DNA of 64,000 nucleotides, taken from assembly GCA_029378245.1 (NCBI GenBank), contig JARKIF010000091.1:61989-125988 (forward strand). The letters run 5' to 3'. This DNA is from Roridomyces roridus (taxonomy: Eukaryota > Basidiomycota > Agaricomycetes > Agaricales > Mycenaceae). How positions within the stretch are numbered: the first letter of the stretch is position 1; each line of letters begins with the position of its first letter. The position numbers and the translations under genes are program-made. The notes under the pieces were generated by a model, which was given only the letters and a program-made list of their open reading frames with translations, was not told the origin of the DNA and did not search any database. This document shows positions 10,906 through 21,555 of the stretch, in pieces.

Positions 10906-13900
10906 ATGTCGACTCAGCCTCTAGTACGCAGGAGCACTCGTCACGCCAATAAACCCGCTCCGCTCACCGAAGAGCCCGAGCCCCCTAAAAAGACCAAGAA
11001 AGCCGCATCTTCCAATACCAAGAAAGTGAAGCCGACCGCAGCATATCTCTGACTTTCTGCGTGCCATCATCGTTCTTATTGTATGTCCAGAAACCCTCCG
11101 CCAGTTCTTCAAAGAATGGCAAGGGCAAGAAAGCGACAAAGGTACGCAGCATCGTATTTGTATCTCCCTTGACACTCATGCCACTCCCAGCCCGCGGTGC
11201 AAGTGCGCTACAAGTCACTATACTTAATGATCAGCTACTTACGCTCTCGCAGACTCCCAAGGCCGAAAGACCAACTCACAGCCGACAGCTCAGAAGTCAG
11301 AAGCAAGAGGACGAGGTACGCGCGTCTCGATATCTCCAGCGTTGCTGAGAGCTTACACTTCTTGTCTTTCTTGCAGCTGTACCCTATAGACGAGGAGCCT
11401 GAAGAACAAGAAGCTGCCACGCTGAACGATGACGATGCGCAAATGGAAGCAGTACGTGTCTCCCCATTATTTATCCCAATTTCGGGCTCATAGATCTCGC
11501 AGGAAGATGGCATGGAAGATGGCATGGAGGCGGATATTCAGGCCGCTTCACAGGCTCTTGCTGTCGTCGAGGAACACGTTCCCGAGGCTCACCAGGATGA
11601 TCCCGTGCCCGACCACGACATTGCCCATGCCCCCGAAGACCTTCAAGATTACGCTCTGCCCGATGTACCCGACCGAGACATCCTCCGCCTTGAAAAAGAG
11701 CAGGACACTCTTGTCGAGCCCAACCCTCAAGTCGCAGTACGTCGTATGCTTTGCCCTCGATTGTCTAGACTAACTTCTTTCACAGGTGCCCGAGCAAGAG
11801 GTTACCGACGACGTCCCCCAGGATGACGCTGCCCCCGAGCCAGACTTGCTCCATTCTCCCGCTGTTGACAACGCACAAGCCACGGTACGCCGTGCCCTTG
11901 CCTTTGACTACATATGCTCACCTCTTTACAGCGCCGCTCTCTTACGCCTTTTCACGACGACGAGGGTATCAACATACCCAAAGGCCCCGAGTGTGACGTC
12001 GACCCATTCGACGTTAACTACAGCAACGAGGGTCTCCAGGATGACATGGACCTCGATGAGCAACCCCAGAACGACTCCGAAGAAGACGCTGAAACCGCTG
12101 AGGAGCAGCTCGAGATCAGGCCCGTACCTGGTCAAATGAGGCGCGCGATGCAAAGCGTCCTGGATCGTCTTGCAGAGGAGCGCAAACGAGATGATGATGC
12201 TACCGGCTTTGAGGACGAGGGCAAGAACAATGATGTACATACCCAGGTCAGTCCCGCCTTTGACAAAAGAAAGCGCATTGGGTTCTCATGGGATTCAGGC
12301 AAATACTGCGCGCGTTCACAACGCTCTAGCCAGTCTCGTGGCACCGAAGAAGCTGGACCTGAATGTAGCGCTGCAACAGAGCTACCAGCGCCACCGTGAG
12401 AGGGAGAGGCGCCAACTTGCAGTGCCACCCACGCCCATCCATGCGTCTTCACCCGCTCGTTCGTCACCGTCTCCGCAGGGTGGAGACGAATTGCATCCAA
12501 CGGCAGCCAGTCCTCCTCGTTCTCCTTCCCGTTCTCCTTCCCGCTCTCCTTCCCGCTCTCCTTCCCGTTCTCCCTCCCGTTCTCCTCCTGCCAGCAAATC
12601 CGCTCTGGGTCTTAAACCCCAAGCTTGGGTAGATCGTGAAGTGGCGTACAGAGACTGGCATGCGCGAGGGCCAGGAGAGCATCTGGGAATGCGACCTTTC
12701 CCTGCGACTCGTGTGCTCCGGGAGCGCACTGGGGCAGTTGCCGCCGTCGGTGACCACGACGACGACGGCGACGGCGGATCGACCTCAGACTACAGCACGA
12801 CTGAGGCCGAGACCCGCGCCCACCTGAAGAAGCACGCCCCGTCAGCAGTGGACTACGAAGAGCAGGATGAAGAAGACTTTGAGGAGATGGAAGCAGAGAA
12901 CGCCAAGAACGCCAAGGGGGCCAAGGGCAAGGGCAAATCAAAGCCATCGAGCCAGATGCCGACGCGCCCAAAGATGAAGATGAAGATGAGGGGGGTGACG
13001 TACAGTCGGAGGAGGAGGATGTCGACGCGGACGTCTGTTGGGACCTCAAACCGGGGCCGTTGGGGGAGGAGGACGTCGAAAAGGCTCATCAGGCCCGTCG
13101 CGCGTACCACAAATCCATGCAGAACATTGCGCGCGGCGCCGGCAAGCGAGTATCGGCTGTCTTCAAGGCAGTGGGAGACCACAATACGCAGCCCAAGACA
13201 GTTAACCCTTGGAACGCCTTCCAAGTCAAGTACCGCATAGAGCACCCGAAACCGAAAGAAAGTGAGTAATTTGCTTTCCACGATCCTTGCAAAGATTAAT
13301 TTTCTTTGTTTCCTATAGTGGCCGCCGCCGAATACAAGAGGCAATGCCGCAGCGCGTATACCGCGCTTTTTGAGGATATCCCGGAAGACGACGAGCATAC
13401 ACACAATGAGATCAAGTCGGGGTTGCTGGCGTGGTACGCCAAGATGACAGCAGTGGTAGTGGAGACTAGGAAGGCAAGCGGGCACGGACGCACTGTAATG
13501 AACAAGGTCGTTCAGCCCTTCATCCGGCAGGTAAGGGAACGCGTGTCTTTCCCTTGGTCTAATGCTAATATCGATTCAGAGTACTTTGACATACCAGACG
13601 AACGATGTGGATGTCTTCGGCTTCGGCATCGATTCATTCACCGGCGAGGCAGTCATATGGGGTGGCACACCGGATTTCTTCACCCTCCACGCGAGCTACG
13701 AGACGGCCATCAAGACCAAGCTCCTGGACTTTGCAGCTATGTTACGGTGCGTGTGCGCGTCCACTGCTCGATGGTACCGGACTGATTGGACGTAGAATGG
13801 TCAAGATGGCCCGACGGGATGCGGAGGGCAAGGAAGCCCAACCCGTGGTCATCGATTTTACCGCGCATCCCGGGGAGAAGAAGCCCGACATATTCCGACG

Positions 13901-15110
13901 CACCATCGCGCATCTCTTTTTGAATAGTGCCTGTACGTCGTCATTCACCCTATCTGGATCTGGTCTCACCCGTGCGGTATAGGTCTAGTTTTCCGCGAAC
14001 GCGACGAAGAGCCCCCTGCCCAATGGATGAAAAACTTGAAGTTCTCCTGGAAGTTCGCCGATGTCGCAGTTACCTATCACCTGCGCATCAAGAACTGGCC
14101 GATCGAACTCAAGACTTCACACCCGGGGAAGTCGTTTACTTTGAGGACTCTAACGGGCGGCACCAAGAAGGAATGGTACAAGCTGTGGGACGCCATGACC
14201 GCGAAATACAAGGGCAAGACTGAGGGGGAGGAGGGGGAGGAGGAGGAGGAGCCAAACGACGAGGATACCGTGGAGATTGAGTCGTGGACCGAGGGTAAGT
14301 TGACCACACCCCAGATATCGCTTTAATCTGACAATCGCGCGCGCAGCGGAAATGGAGCTCGAGGGTGCCGCGCTGGCCAAGGTGCCCATCATCACGGCTG
14401 TGGACGGGTCGATCCTCCTCTACGCCAAGGATGCCCCGAAGCTCATCAAGCAGCTTGGTGTCATCGACATGAGCGATGAAGAAGACGCTGGCAACAAGTC
14501 CGACGCCGACGCGGAAGAGGTTGGGCAGCCGTCTCGGGCACAGACCTCTCGTGGTAGTCGTGCGCAGTCGCGAAACGAAGACGACGGAGAGGAGGAGAAT
14601 CAGGTAGAGCGTCCTCAGCGCCCGCTGCCTCGCCGGCCTCGTCAGAAACAGGCAGCAGGAGCGGACATGGAGGAACGTCCTGCAGGTAGCGCACAGCCTT
14701 CCCGCAAGAGAACCGCTGCGGCTCCCGAAGAAGAACGACCAGCAAAGCGTGCAGCTATTGGCAATGCCGCTCCTCCGGCACACCGAACCCTAGCGGACGG
14801 GGGCGTTCCCTTGACCTCCCGCCTGATACTTCCCATGCAGATGAATCAATCCAGTGCGCTTGCTCCCCGCGCGGAGCCCACGGACACGGTTCTGTGTCGC
14901 TGGGTCGACGGTGCGCATTACTCAAGGCCATTCCCCGTGAACGGTCTTCGCCCTGTGGAAGAGGGAGACACTGAGACGGCGGAAGATTATGCGAGTGTGC
15001 GGTTTTACAACGGAGGCGAGTGGGTCCGGCTGCCACAAGGTGTCGAGCCATTCTTGAGCGACGCGCAAGGCAAGGTGGCTCAGATTTATCGAGGGCTCAT
15101 GCCAAAGTGA
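10906..15110 (+). CDS. Large-element resident protein, many exons, HMG-like and RS regions, unassigned
   Basis: The gene starts at MSTQPLVRRSTRHANKP. At least eight small exons follow, separated by ~48-55 nt introns that mostly begin GTACG; a long central exon and five 3' exons end at TGA 15108-15110. Order in the protein: a basic NLS-like N terminus with K-rich clusters; an acidic D/E-rich region; a (SPSR)n RS tract encoded at 12518-12590; an acidic linker; then VNPWNAFQVKYRIEHPKP. The last is reminiscent of the first helix of HMG boxes. The C-terminal half is conserved-looking and unassigned (DVFGFGIDSFTGEAVIWGG). No DDE/D triad, zinc-binding transposase domain or helicase was recognised. 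The frame changes near 12930 without an obvious intron, so there is an indel or a missed splice. I recall this protein type as a recurring hypothetical in agarics, but its function is unknown. Confidence 0.65.
12518..12590 (+). repeat. (SPSR)n-coding tandem repeat
   Basis: Twelve-base units of the form CGYTCTCCTTCC, repeated about six times, encode RSPSRSPSR and onward within the element-resident gene. RS tracts usually mediate nuclear protein or RNA interactions. Confidence 0.9.
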
Positions 15111-15406
15111 TATGATTGATATGATTACTTAGTTATGCACAGTATGTAGGCATTTGGAATAGTATGACGCCGTCAGCTGCTCCGGCCTGATTTGAGAGTT
15201 TGCCAGGAAACTGCCTAATTCGGACGGTAGCGGTGGTTGTGGTGCAATGTTTGTACAGCACAGCAATCGCCGAATGCGGTAATGCCGATTTGATTGGCAG
15301 CGTCGCGTGCTTTTCATTGGCAGCTCCAATGGAATTCGGAAGCGGGGATGGAATTATAATGGAAAGCGAGCGTTGAGTCTGGCTTAAAATGCGTTGATTT
15401 TTTTTC
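15111..15406. other. 3' flank of element gene, nothing recognised
   Basis: AT-richer non-coding sequence after the stop codon, with no motif I can support. Confidence 0.4.
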
Positions 15407-15760
15407 CGATTGGATTTCTATTGAGCGTACAGTCAAATGGGCCTCAGTTTCTCGTTTGCAGCTGCCACCTTGGTGTAGAGGTTAAGGTCGATATTTTACC
15501 ATCATGCTTACAATGGCGGGGTCTTCTGTTCGATCCCCTGCGGTGCACCTACTATTTTGACTCTTTGCTTCGTTCATTTTTTTCGATTGGATTTCCATTG
15601 AGCGTATAGTCAAATGGGCCTCAGTTTCTCATTCACAGCTGCCACCTTGGTGTAGGGGTTAAGGTCAGCATCTCACCGTCATGCACACAATGCCGAGGTC
15701 TTGTGTTTGAATCCCTGCAGTGGAACCATTATTTTGACTCTTTTTTTTCATTCAGAGTCC
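15407..15760 (+). repeat. Tandem tRNA-like/SINE-like units (177 bp x2)
   Basis: Two units start CGATTGGATTTCYATTGAGC at 15407 and 15584. Each contains a tRNA-like core: A-box-like CTTGGTGTAGAGGTTAAGG and, about 45 nt later, a B-box-like TGTTCGATCCCC (degenerate in unit 2, TGTTTGAATCCC). A T-rich run (TTTGACTCTTT) follows. That is a type 2 Pol III promoter arrangement. A canonical cloverleaf was not obtained by eye, so a functional tRNA is unlikely and a tRNA-derived SINE or decayed tRNA-like unit is preferred. Confidence 0.6.
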
Positions 15761-15774
15761 CAGAAATGTGAGTA

Positions 15775-16030
15775 GACCCACAGACGGAGGTAGGCGTGCC
15801 CACCGGTGAATATACTCGGGATGGGCACGCCCACTTTGATATTGGGAGAGTGGGCATACCCACCATGCTGCTAGGAAAGTGAGTATGCCCACCTGGTGGA
15901 TGGGCTGGTGGGCATGCCCTCGGTGGGTATGCCTACCTGACGAGTAGGATGGTGGGCATGCCCTCGGTGGGTATGCCCACCTGACAAGTAGGATGGTGGG
16001 TATGCCCACCTGACAAGTAGGACGGTCGGT
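15775..16030. repeat. Array of GTGGGCATGCCCAC-type palindromes
   Basis: At least eight copies of GTGGGYATGCCCACC or half-variants occur in 250 bp, interspersed with TGACAAGTAGGATGG spacers. The same palindrome occurs in both inverted arms (8770-8850 and 16785-16865). This distribution suggests a protein-binding site used by the element. Confidence 0.85.
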
Positions 16031-16261
16031 ATGTAATTAGGACAGTGCGAGCAGCAACAACACTGGCTGGTTTAGTACTTGTGTCGTATTTTTTGTAGGT
16101 ATTCTCTAGCCTGGTAGGAGGTCTATGAACATAAGGTCGCCACTACTTGCCCTGGAAATTCAAATGGGAGGTCCTGAACAATATTCACGACATGAGCTGG
16201 CCCAGGTGAATTGATTTCTTCGTGTCAAATTTCAGCAGAAAGGTAGAATGGAAAGGCATGT

Positions 16262-16948
16262 GCCTGCAACAACAACACCGCCATGGTTTGTACATCCGAG
16301 AAAAATAAGGGAAAACCGGGGATATTTGGATAGCACCGTCAAGTCCCCTTGTATGCCCCTCGATATGGAAAGTGAGCTGGCTATTAGCTACCCGGCACAA
16401 CCCAGCAGCAAGCTGCCAAAATTACCCTGTATGTCCCCCAAAATACCAAATCAAGCTGGCTTTTAGCCGCAGCACCCAGTGACAGCCACCAGAACCGTCC
16501 ATATGGGTACCGACATTCAAAAATCGACCTGGCTTTTCACCCCTACCCAGCACCCAGTAACAGCCACCAGAACCGCCCTGTACGGGTGCCAACATTCAAA
16601 AATTAACCTGGCTTTTAACCCCTACCCATCACCCAGTACCAGCCACCAAAACCGCCCCATACGGGTGCCAACATTCAAAAATCGAGCTGGCTTTTAATCC
16701 CTACCCAGCACCCAGTACCAGCCACCAAAACCGCCCCGTACGGGTGCCAAAATCGCAAAAACGAGCTGCGTATGCTGGGAGGTGGGCATGCCCACCGCCG
16801 AGCGTGACGTGACATGGTGGGCATGCCCAAGTGGGTATGCCCACCACTCTCCTACCATGGATGTGCCCACCTCCGGGGACCTACTTAGGCCCCACCTCTC
16901 AGGCCTACGTTAGGCCTAAGTAGGTAGGGTTTGAGGTAGCCTGAAGTG
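16262..16948 (-). repeat. Right inverted arm of the giant element
   Basis: This 687-nt arm is the reverse complement of the left arm minus one 79-bp unit. The outer end is ...GGTAGCCTGAAGTG at 16948, followed by the target repeat TCATCCG. Confidence 0.92.
16448..16748 (-). repeat. 79-bp minisatellite in right arm (about 4 units)
   Basis: Four units match units 1, 3, 4 and 5 of the left arm in inverted order. Unit 2 is missing, consistent with unequal exchange or slippage after arm duplication. Confidence 0.9.
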
Positions 16949-17300
16949 TCATCCGGCAAGTCTGCACCAGCTCTCTCGGTTCGTATCGTGCCCAGCACAC
17001 CGAGGATGCACCAGCCCAGGAAGCGGAGATACTTGACAGGACGAGTCGAGTTTGCCGCTTGCGGTCATTCGGATGGGGATTTCCAGGTAGAATTCGTCCG
17101 TCGAGGGTGATAGCACGAGCCCGATGTGCCTCGGAGGAACATTCCAGGACATGAAAGTCGCATTTACAATGTCTTGAAGTTGGGCAAGATGGTGGCCTTG
17201 TCCAAGAATCGGATCAATCTCTCTTTCCACGGACCACCACCGAGCCCACTCGAGCACAATGCTTCAGCTCGTCGTTTACGTCGCTCCATGCCCTCTGAAA
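16949..17300 (-). pseudogene. HNH-nuclease-family hypothetical gene, 5' part (interrupted)
   Basis: The minus-strand reading contains FYLEIPIRM, then, after a one-base frame change, KYLRFLGWCILGVLGTIRT and ERAGADLPDD. It ends at the target-site repeat of the 8.27-kb element. KYLRFLGWCILG is a signature that I associate with basidiomycete HNH-domain hypothetical proteins. The other half resumes in frame at 8061. The frame break near 17070 suggests decay independent of the insertion, or a sequence error. Confidence 0.6.
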
Positions 17301-17429
17301 CGACTACGGGGTGTCCATATAGCATCGGTTCACGCTTTCCCAGCGGGACAGGTATTCGGACAATCTCAATGATGTCGCATGGCGCTCGGAGTTGCTAGTA
17401 GCGACTCGCAAGCGTCCTCTACACTGGAC

Positions 17430-18620
17430 AGCCCACACTCGTGAACCTTCGTTCATGCTGCTAACGCAGCTCGCGCCTCTGCACGGACGTACCGATACCG
17501 AGGCACCATGAAAACAGGTATCCTGGCATGCTTTGGCCGTCCACAGAGAGGTGCGTTCCTACAACTCGTTTCCTTGATTACGCTAATGTGCTTGCCAGTA
17601 CCCACCCCTGACGCTGAACGGCCTCGACGATGATACCGCGAAGGAGTCATCTCTGAATATCTGGGGTAAACTTACGAAGGTGTGTCTCATCGTCGTTTAC
17701 TTGACTTCTAAGTATCTTGACATTCAGATCTCCAGAGATCACAGCATGCCTGGCCTTACCCTTCTTGATACCACTGGTAGCGAGTCCAGACTGCCTTTTT
17801 ACCGACGCGACGCGCAGATGGTGCTGCGGCCTACAGCCGCGCGATTCCCCTCTAGAGCACCCTCCGTGCTGTATCCGACAACAACGCTTCCTGGCCTCCC
17901 TTCCCTTCATCCCAACGCCCTATCCCTGATACGGGGAGTCATTGTTTTCGAGACGAGACGTTCCTCCGTCGTTGCGGCCGTGGTGGATAACGTTTCTTAA
18001 ATTTCAGCCCCGGTGCCCGCAAGCCTGTGGACCTCGTCAACTGACTTGCTTCGACCACGTGGAGGGTGCGGCGACGGTGGCTTACTTGCGAAGAGGGACC
18101 CAGCACCACGGAAATGGGCATCCCAGCATGCTTTAGCCTTTACCTGTTCTCAGGACCGGAGGTGCGTTGCTGCAACTAGTCCCGAAAAATGTCGCTAATT
18201 GCGCGCTTGCCAGTACCTACCCACTTTCTTCCTGACACTCAGCGGCCTCAGCGATGAAGGAGCCATCACATCCGGCACCCGTCTGGTATACTCACGAAGG
18301 TGCGTCGCATCGTCGTTTGCTTGACTTCTATCTTAATATTCCCTTCAGGAATGGCATAATTCGTGCAGCGAGTCCAGACTGCCTTTGCACCGACGCGCAG
18401 ATGGTGCTGCGGCCGCGCGACTCCCCTCTCGCCCTCCGTGCATCGGTTGTTGACGTAGCGGTTCCTCCACCGTCTATGTATCGCCTTACTGCGTTAACGC
18501 GCTGGTTTCTATCTATTCGGCGTCTTGATGGATCGCGTTCTGGGCCCGACTCAAAGGCAATGCTCGCGAGACCTGTGGAGCTTGTCGAGTGTGGCCCGCT
18601 TCGTCGTCGTCGTCGTCGTC
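17430..18620. repeat. Diverged ~590-bp tandem duplication of exon-like sequence
   Basis: Blocks near 17527, 17600-17700 and 17781 recur near 18127, 18210-18330 and 18369. Shared words include GGCATGCTTT/CAGCATGCTTT, TCATCGTCGTTTRCTTGACT and CGAGTCCAGACTGCC. Both copies contain short intron-like segments (GTGCGT...CAG) and similar mini-exons (LTLNGL versus LTLSGL). No complete gene emerges; this is a duplicated, decayed gene fragment of unknown family. Confidence 0.6.
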
Positions 18621-18972
18621 GATCGTGCCATCATCTATCCGGCGGTCGGGCGAAGGGTAGATGGTGGCGCTTTGGTTACGACAGTAACTTTATCCCGCCC
18701 GCTACTCGGGACGGCGTTCTGACGAATTCACACCTTGGGATGAGCATGACGCGCGAGTGGGAAGGGTCTCGGATGGCTCGCGTCCATGTTTTGGAAGGAG
18801 ACTTGATGCAGTGTGGGAGGTCACGAAGAGAAGAAGTATTGGAAGTAGTACCCTCATGCCGTGCCACTAATTGCGATGTCAAAATGCATTTCGGAGTTAA
18901 GCACGGCCTGCCAGCACATCTTTCCTTTGTTTCCTTTTTCCTTTGTTTTTCCTTTTTCCTTCGAACCACATT
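18621..18972. other. Upstream region of MYND-A
   Basis: T- and C-rich tracts (TTTCCTTTG repeats around 18925-18960) lie immediately before the start codon, a pyrimidine-rich promoter style common in fungi. No other feature was seen. Confidence 0.4.
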
Positions 18973-21293
18973 ATGCCTCGCCGACAAATTGGAGCAAAAC
19001 ATGCCAACTTTTCCCAGCTGTATGCCGCTGCAAGATTCTCGCTCAGTCCATACAAGCTGGCGATGGAGGTCACTCGCTTGCTTTGCATTCCAGGTGCGTC
19101 TTGGAGTTCTTCAAGAAGATCCCCTCGAATTCAAAGTCCCAGACTGCTGCACCTCTCGTGGCTTGAAGCATTGTCATACCTCGTTTGAGACGATCTGCGC
19201 TGCGCTTGACGAGGTGTTCGAGCAATGTCGAGAGCATCCGGACTGTGCAGTCTCTAATCGCCTCGCTGCTGCGGTCATCAGGATTTATGGAAACATGGGG
19301 GCGGACAGTGTTCTAAGAAACCGAATTTTCTCAGAAACCGGTACGCATGTGCAACCCTGTGGCTTTACATTGAGTACTCACCTTGTCGCAGACTTCCTCA
19401 CAAAGACCATGTCGCTGTTGCATTACCCGCGCCCGGGGGAAACCGTGATGCAGGTCTTGAGCGACGTTACGCAGTCACGATTTGCCCATCTTGCTCGAGA
19501 TTTCGCGTTTCACTTCGACAATTCTCGACGCAGTGGAGGATCTCACCGTCGTCAGCTTGAACTACGCGGAAAAGGCGGTCTGCGTGCTCAGCCACATCAC
19601 CATTATCGCCTTTCTGGACGCCCATCCAGACAACGAAATCGTCAGCACATTCCCGCGCCTCCTCCGCTTTTTCCTGAGCGTACTCCGCCTTCCGTCCTCC
19701 TCGTCAGTTGGCTTCGACCACGTCGTCAGTTTCTGTTTCCAAAATGCGCTCCATCAGCCAGCTGCATTCCTCGCCAACCCGGACGCGCTGGATTTTCTCA
19801 TCGCATGTTCGCGGTGCCACGATATCTGCATTCGGGTTTTTGCGCAGCGCACTCTGATCGAGATATATTCCACTCAGGTTGAGGCGAGTACGATCAGCCC
19901 GCAAGAGAACCCTGTGCTTGTCAGAGTGCAGGCCCGTGCGCCACAGCTGCTAGAGGAATATTATCAAGACTCTCCAACCTTCTCCGCAACACATTTTGAC
20001 GGCGTTGACAAGCTGAAGGCTCTCACCGACGCCTTCAAATTGAACCCGGACCGTGGCTTGCTCGAGCTTGGAGTCGAACTCGCAAAGCTTTTATCCGATC
20101 AAGCGATCCTCATACTGCAGTACAAGATGGACCTCGAGGGAGGGAAGAATAACTTGGTTGAAATGCTGCAGGCATGCGAGAATGCTGCCCGGGATAGCGG
20201 CGAGGCGGACGCGGTTTTGACCGCAGACACCCTTCACCTGCTGCGTCTTTTGACGCATGAAAATGGGGGCGATGCCTACACCTTTGGGCGAACTTGCGTC
20301 GAGCGCCACCCATCCGTGGCGTTTTTCTACTACGTCGTTGCCATTTGCGGGAATCTGGGCTTTGACTGCATCCGTTTTGCGGATAAAGGGCTTGAATGTT
20401 CGGGCATGTCAGATTGTCTGCACAAGGGTCTGTTGCAGTACCATGCCTCGGCTTCGCTTGAGAGGGTCGCGGCGATGGCGGACGGCGTGCCTGATCGGGT
20501 TCGGTTTGGAGAGATGAATGTTTTGTTGGAGAAGGCGGCGAGAAGCGCCAAGACTTTCATCGACATTGCCCCCCTCGATGATCCCCACATGCCGGTGATG
20601 TACGGGGTCGCTGGGCTTCTCACCCTGGCAGCGAACGGGCATAATTGGAGGGGCGTAGACTTTCAGGTTCGGTGCTTCCAATCCTTCCTTGTGGCCGCAG
20701 TTCTGATATGTACTCGACACAGACCGCCAAGGATCAATTCTCACTTGTATGCGACATTGCTCGATGCACCAGCACGAGTTTTGAGCCAACAAAACAATGG
20801 ATCACCCTTGCCCAGATCTTTGTTCGCATGTCGGCCGCTTGGGAAGTCTGGGGACGCACCGTCTCACGCCAACCCAGCAAACAATACTCCACGGAGGTGC
20901 GCCCGATAGTGGGACCCGAATTCGGCCCAGTCACAAACGACTCGGATTCCGAGCTGGACCATACGGCAAATCTTGCCGCACTGGTGGAAAAATTGGATAT
21001 AGTAGGTTTAGAGTTGCCAGAAGCTCATACTTTGTTTCAGCTGTATGGTCCTGTCCAGCCGGGAGTGGGGAGATATGGGACGGCGCAGCTGCATCTTTGT
21101 GCGGCGTGTAATAGGCCGGGGGCGACACTCCGAAAATGCGCCGGGTGTCGGCGGGTGAGGTATGTTTTTTTGATCGACTCTTTTTCGTGTGCCGCGGTTA
21201 ATTTTGAACAGGTATTGCGATGATAAATGCCAGAAAGGCCACTGGAAATTTCATCGGAAGGCTTGTAAAGCCAGTAGGGGCGCCTCTGATTGA
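18973..21293 (+). CDS. MYND-A: helical-repeat protein with C-terminal MYND zinc finger (frame break)
   Basis: Exons are 18973-19093, 19143-19340, 19392-20666, 20723-21159 and 21212-21293. The protein starts MPRRQIGAKH and has the family block TSRGLKHCHTSFETI, then a long alpha-solenoid-like region of about 450 residues (TILDAVEDL, EKAVCVLSH, DFLIACSR). It ends in a MYND finger: C-x2-C (LCAACN), C-x2-C (KCAGC), YCDDKCQ and HWKFHRKAC. MYND fingers bind proline-rich peptides in partner proteins. Between SDVTQSR and PILLEISRF (near 19481) one extra base shifts the frame, so as written exon 3 is broken. The finger itself is intact. Sequence error or recent pseudogenisation are both possible. Paralogs are B-F in this window; G follows 260 bp downstream. 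Confidence 0.8.
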
Positions 21294-21555
21294 CGTCGAA
21301 CCGTGTTTGTATCCAGACTTCTTGAATCTTGTGAATTCTAATATGCGACCTTCAAATATTTCCGTGAACCCTGTCACGAATAATATTCCTTTTCCTCAAT
21401 CCCCAATTCAAACGCACCCTTGTGACTTACCCACCTAACGCGCCTTGGGGAGAGGACATGTGACCGCGCGTCGGCGCAGTGACGCCGGATCACTCGCAGT
21501 GCCAGCTCACTTTCAAGCTCTTTCAAGCCACCTCCACCTCCATCCAACAGCCACG

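Larger units (their letters stand above)
8676..16948. mobile_element. Foldback-like giant element with ~0.7-kb inverted arms (8.27 kb)
   Basis: Near-identical inverted arms (8676-9441 and 16262-16948) begin CACTTCAGGCTACC and bound a 6.8-kb interior. A 7-bp direct repeat TCATCCG flanks it (8055-8061, separated from the arm by the nested MITE, and 16949-16955). The flanking minus-strand coding sequence rejoins across the site as PDD|GT of an HNH-family gene. Long TIRs built of tandem repeats plus a 7-bp duplication recall Foldback/Galileo elements (P superfamily), but no P-type or other transposase was recognised inside. The interior holds a large perfect hairpin, two minisatellites, a multi-exon gene, a tRNA-like tandem and a palindrome array. 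Near-identity of the arms implies recent insertion or arm homogenisation. Confidence 0.85.

Noticed and set aside
12382..12729. Antisense frame rich in GEREGER repeats
   Set aside because: It is a shadow of the (SPSR)n coding repeat on the plus strand.
15474..15560. Functional tRNA gene
   Set aside because: A- and B-box-like motifs are present, but acceptor and anticodon stems do not pair convincingly by eye and the second unit has a degenerate B box.
15780..16030. CRISPR-like array of spaced palindromes
   Set aside because: Spacers are themselves repeats, spacing is irregular, the host is eukaryotic, and the same palindrome occurs in the transposon arms.
18254..19882. 542-codon plus-strand frame
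   Set aside because: It reads through MYND-A introns and non-coding DNA; splice sites and paralog alignment show the true exons.
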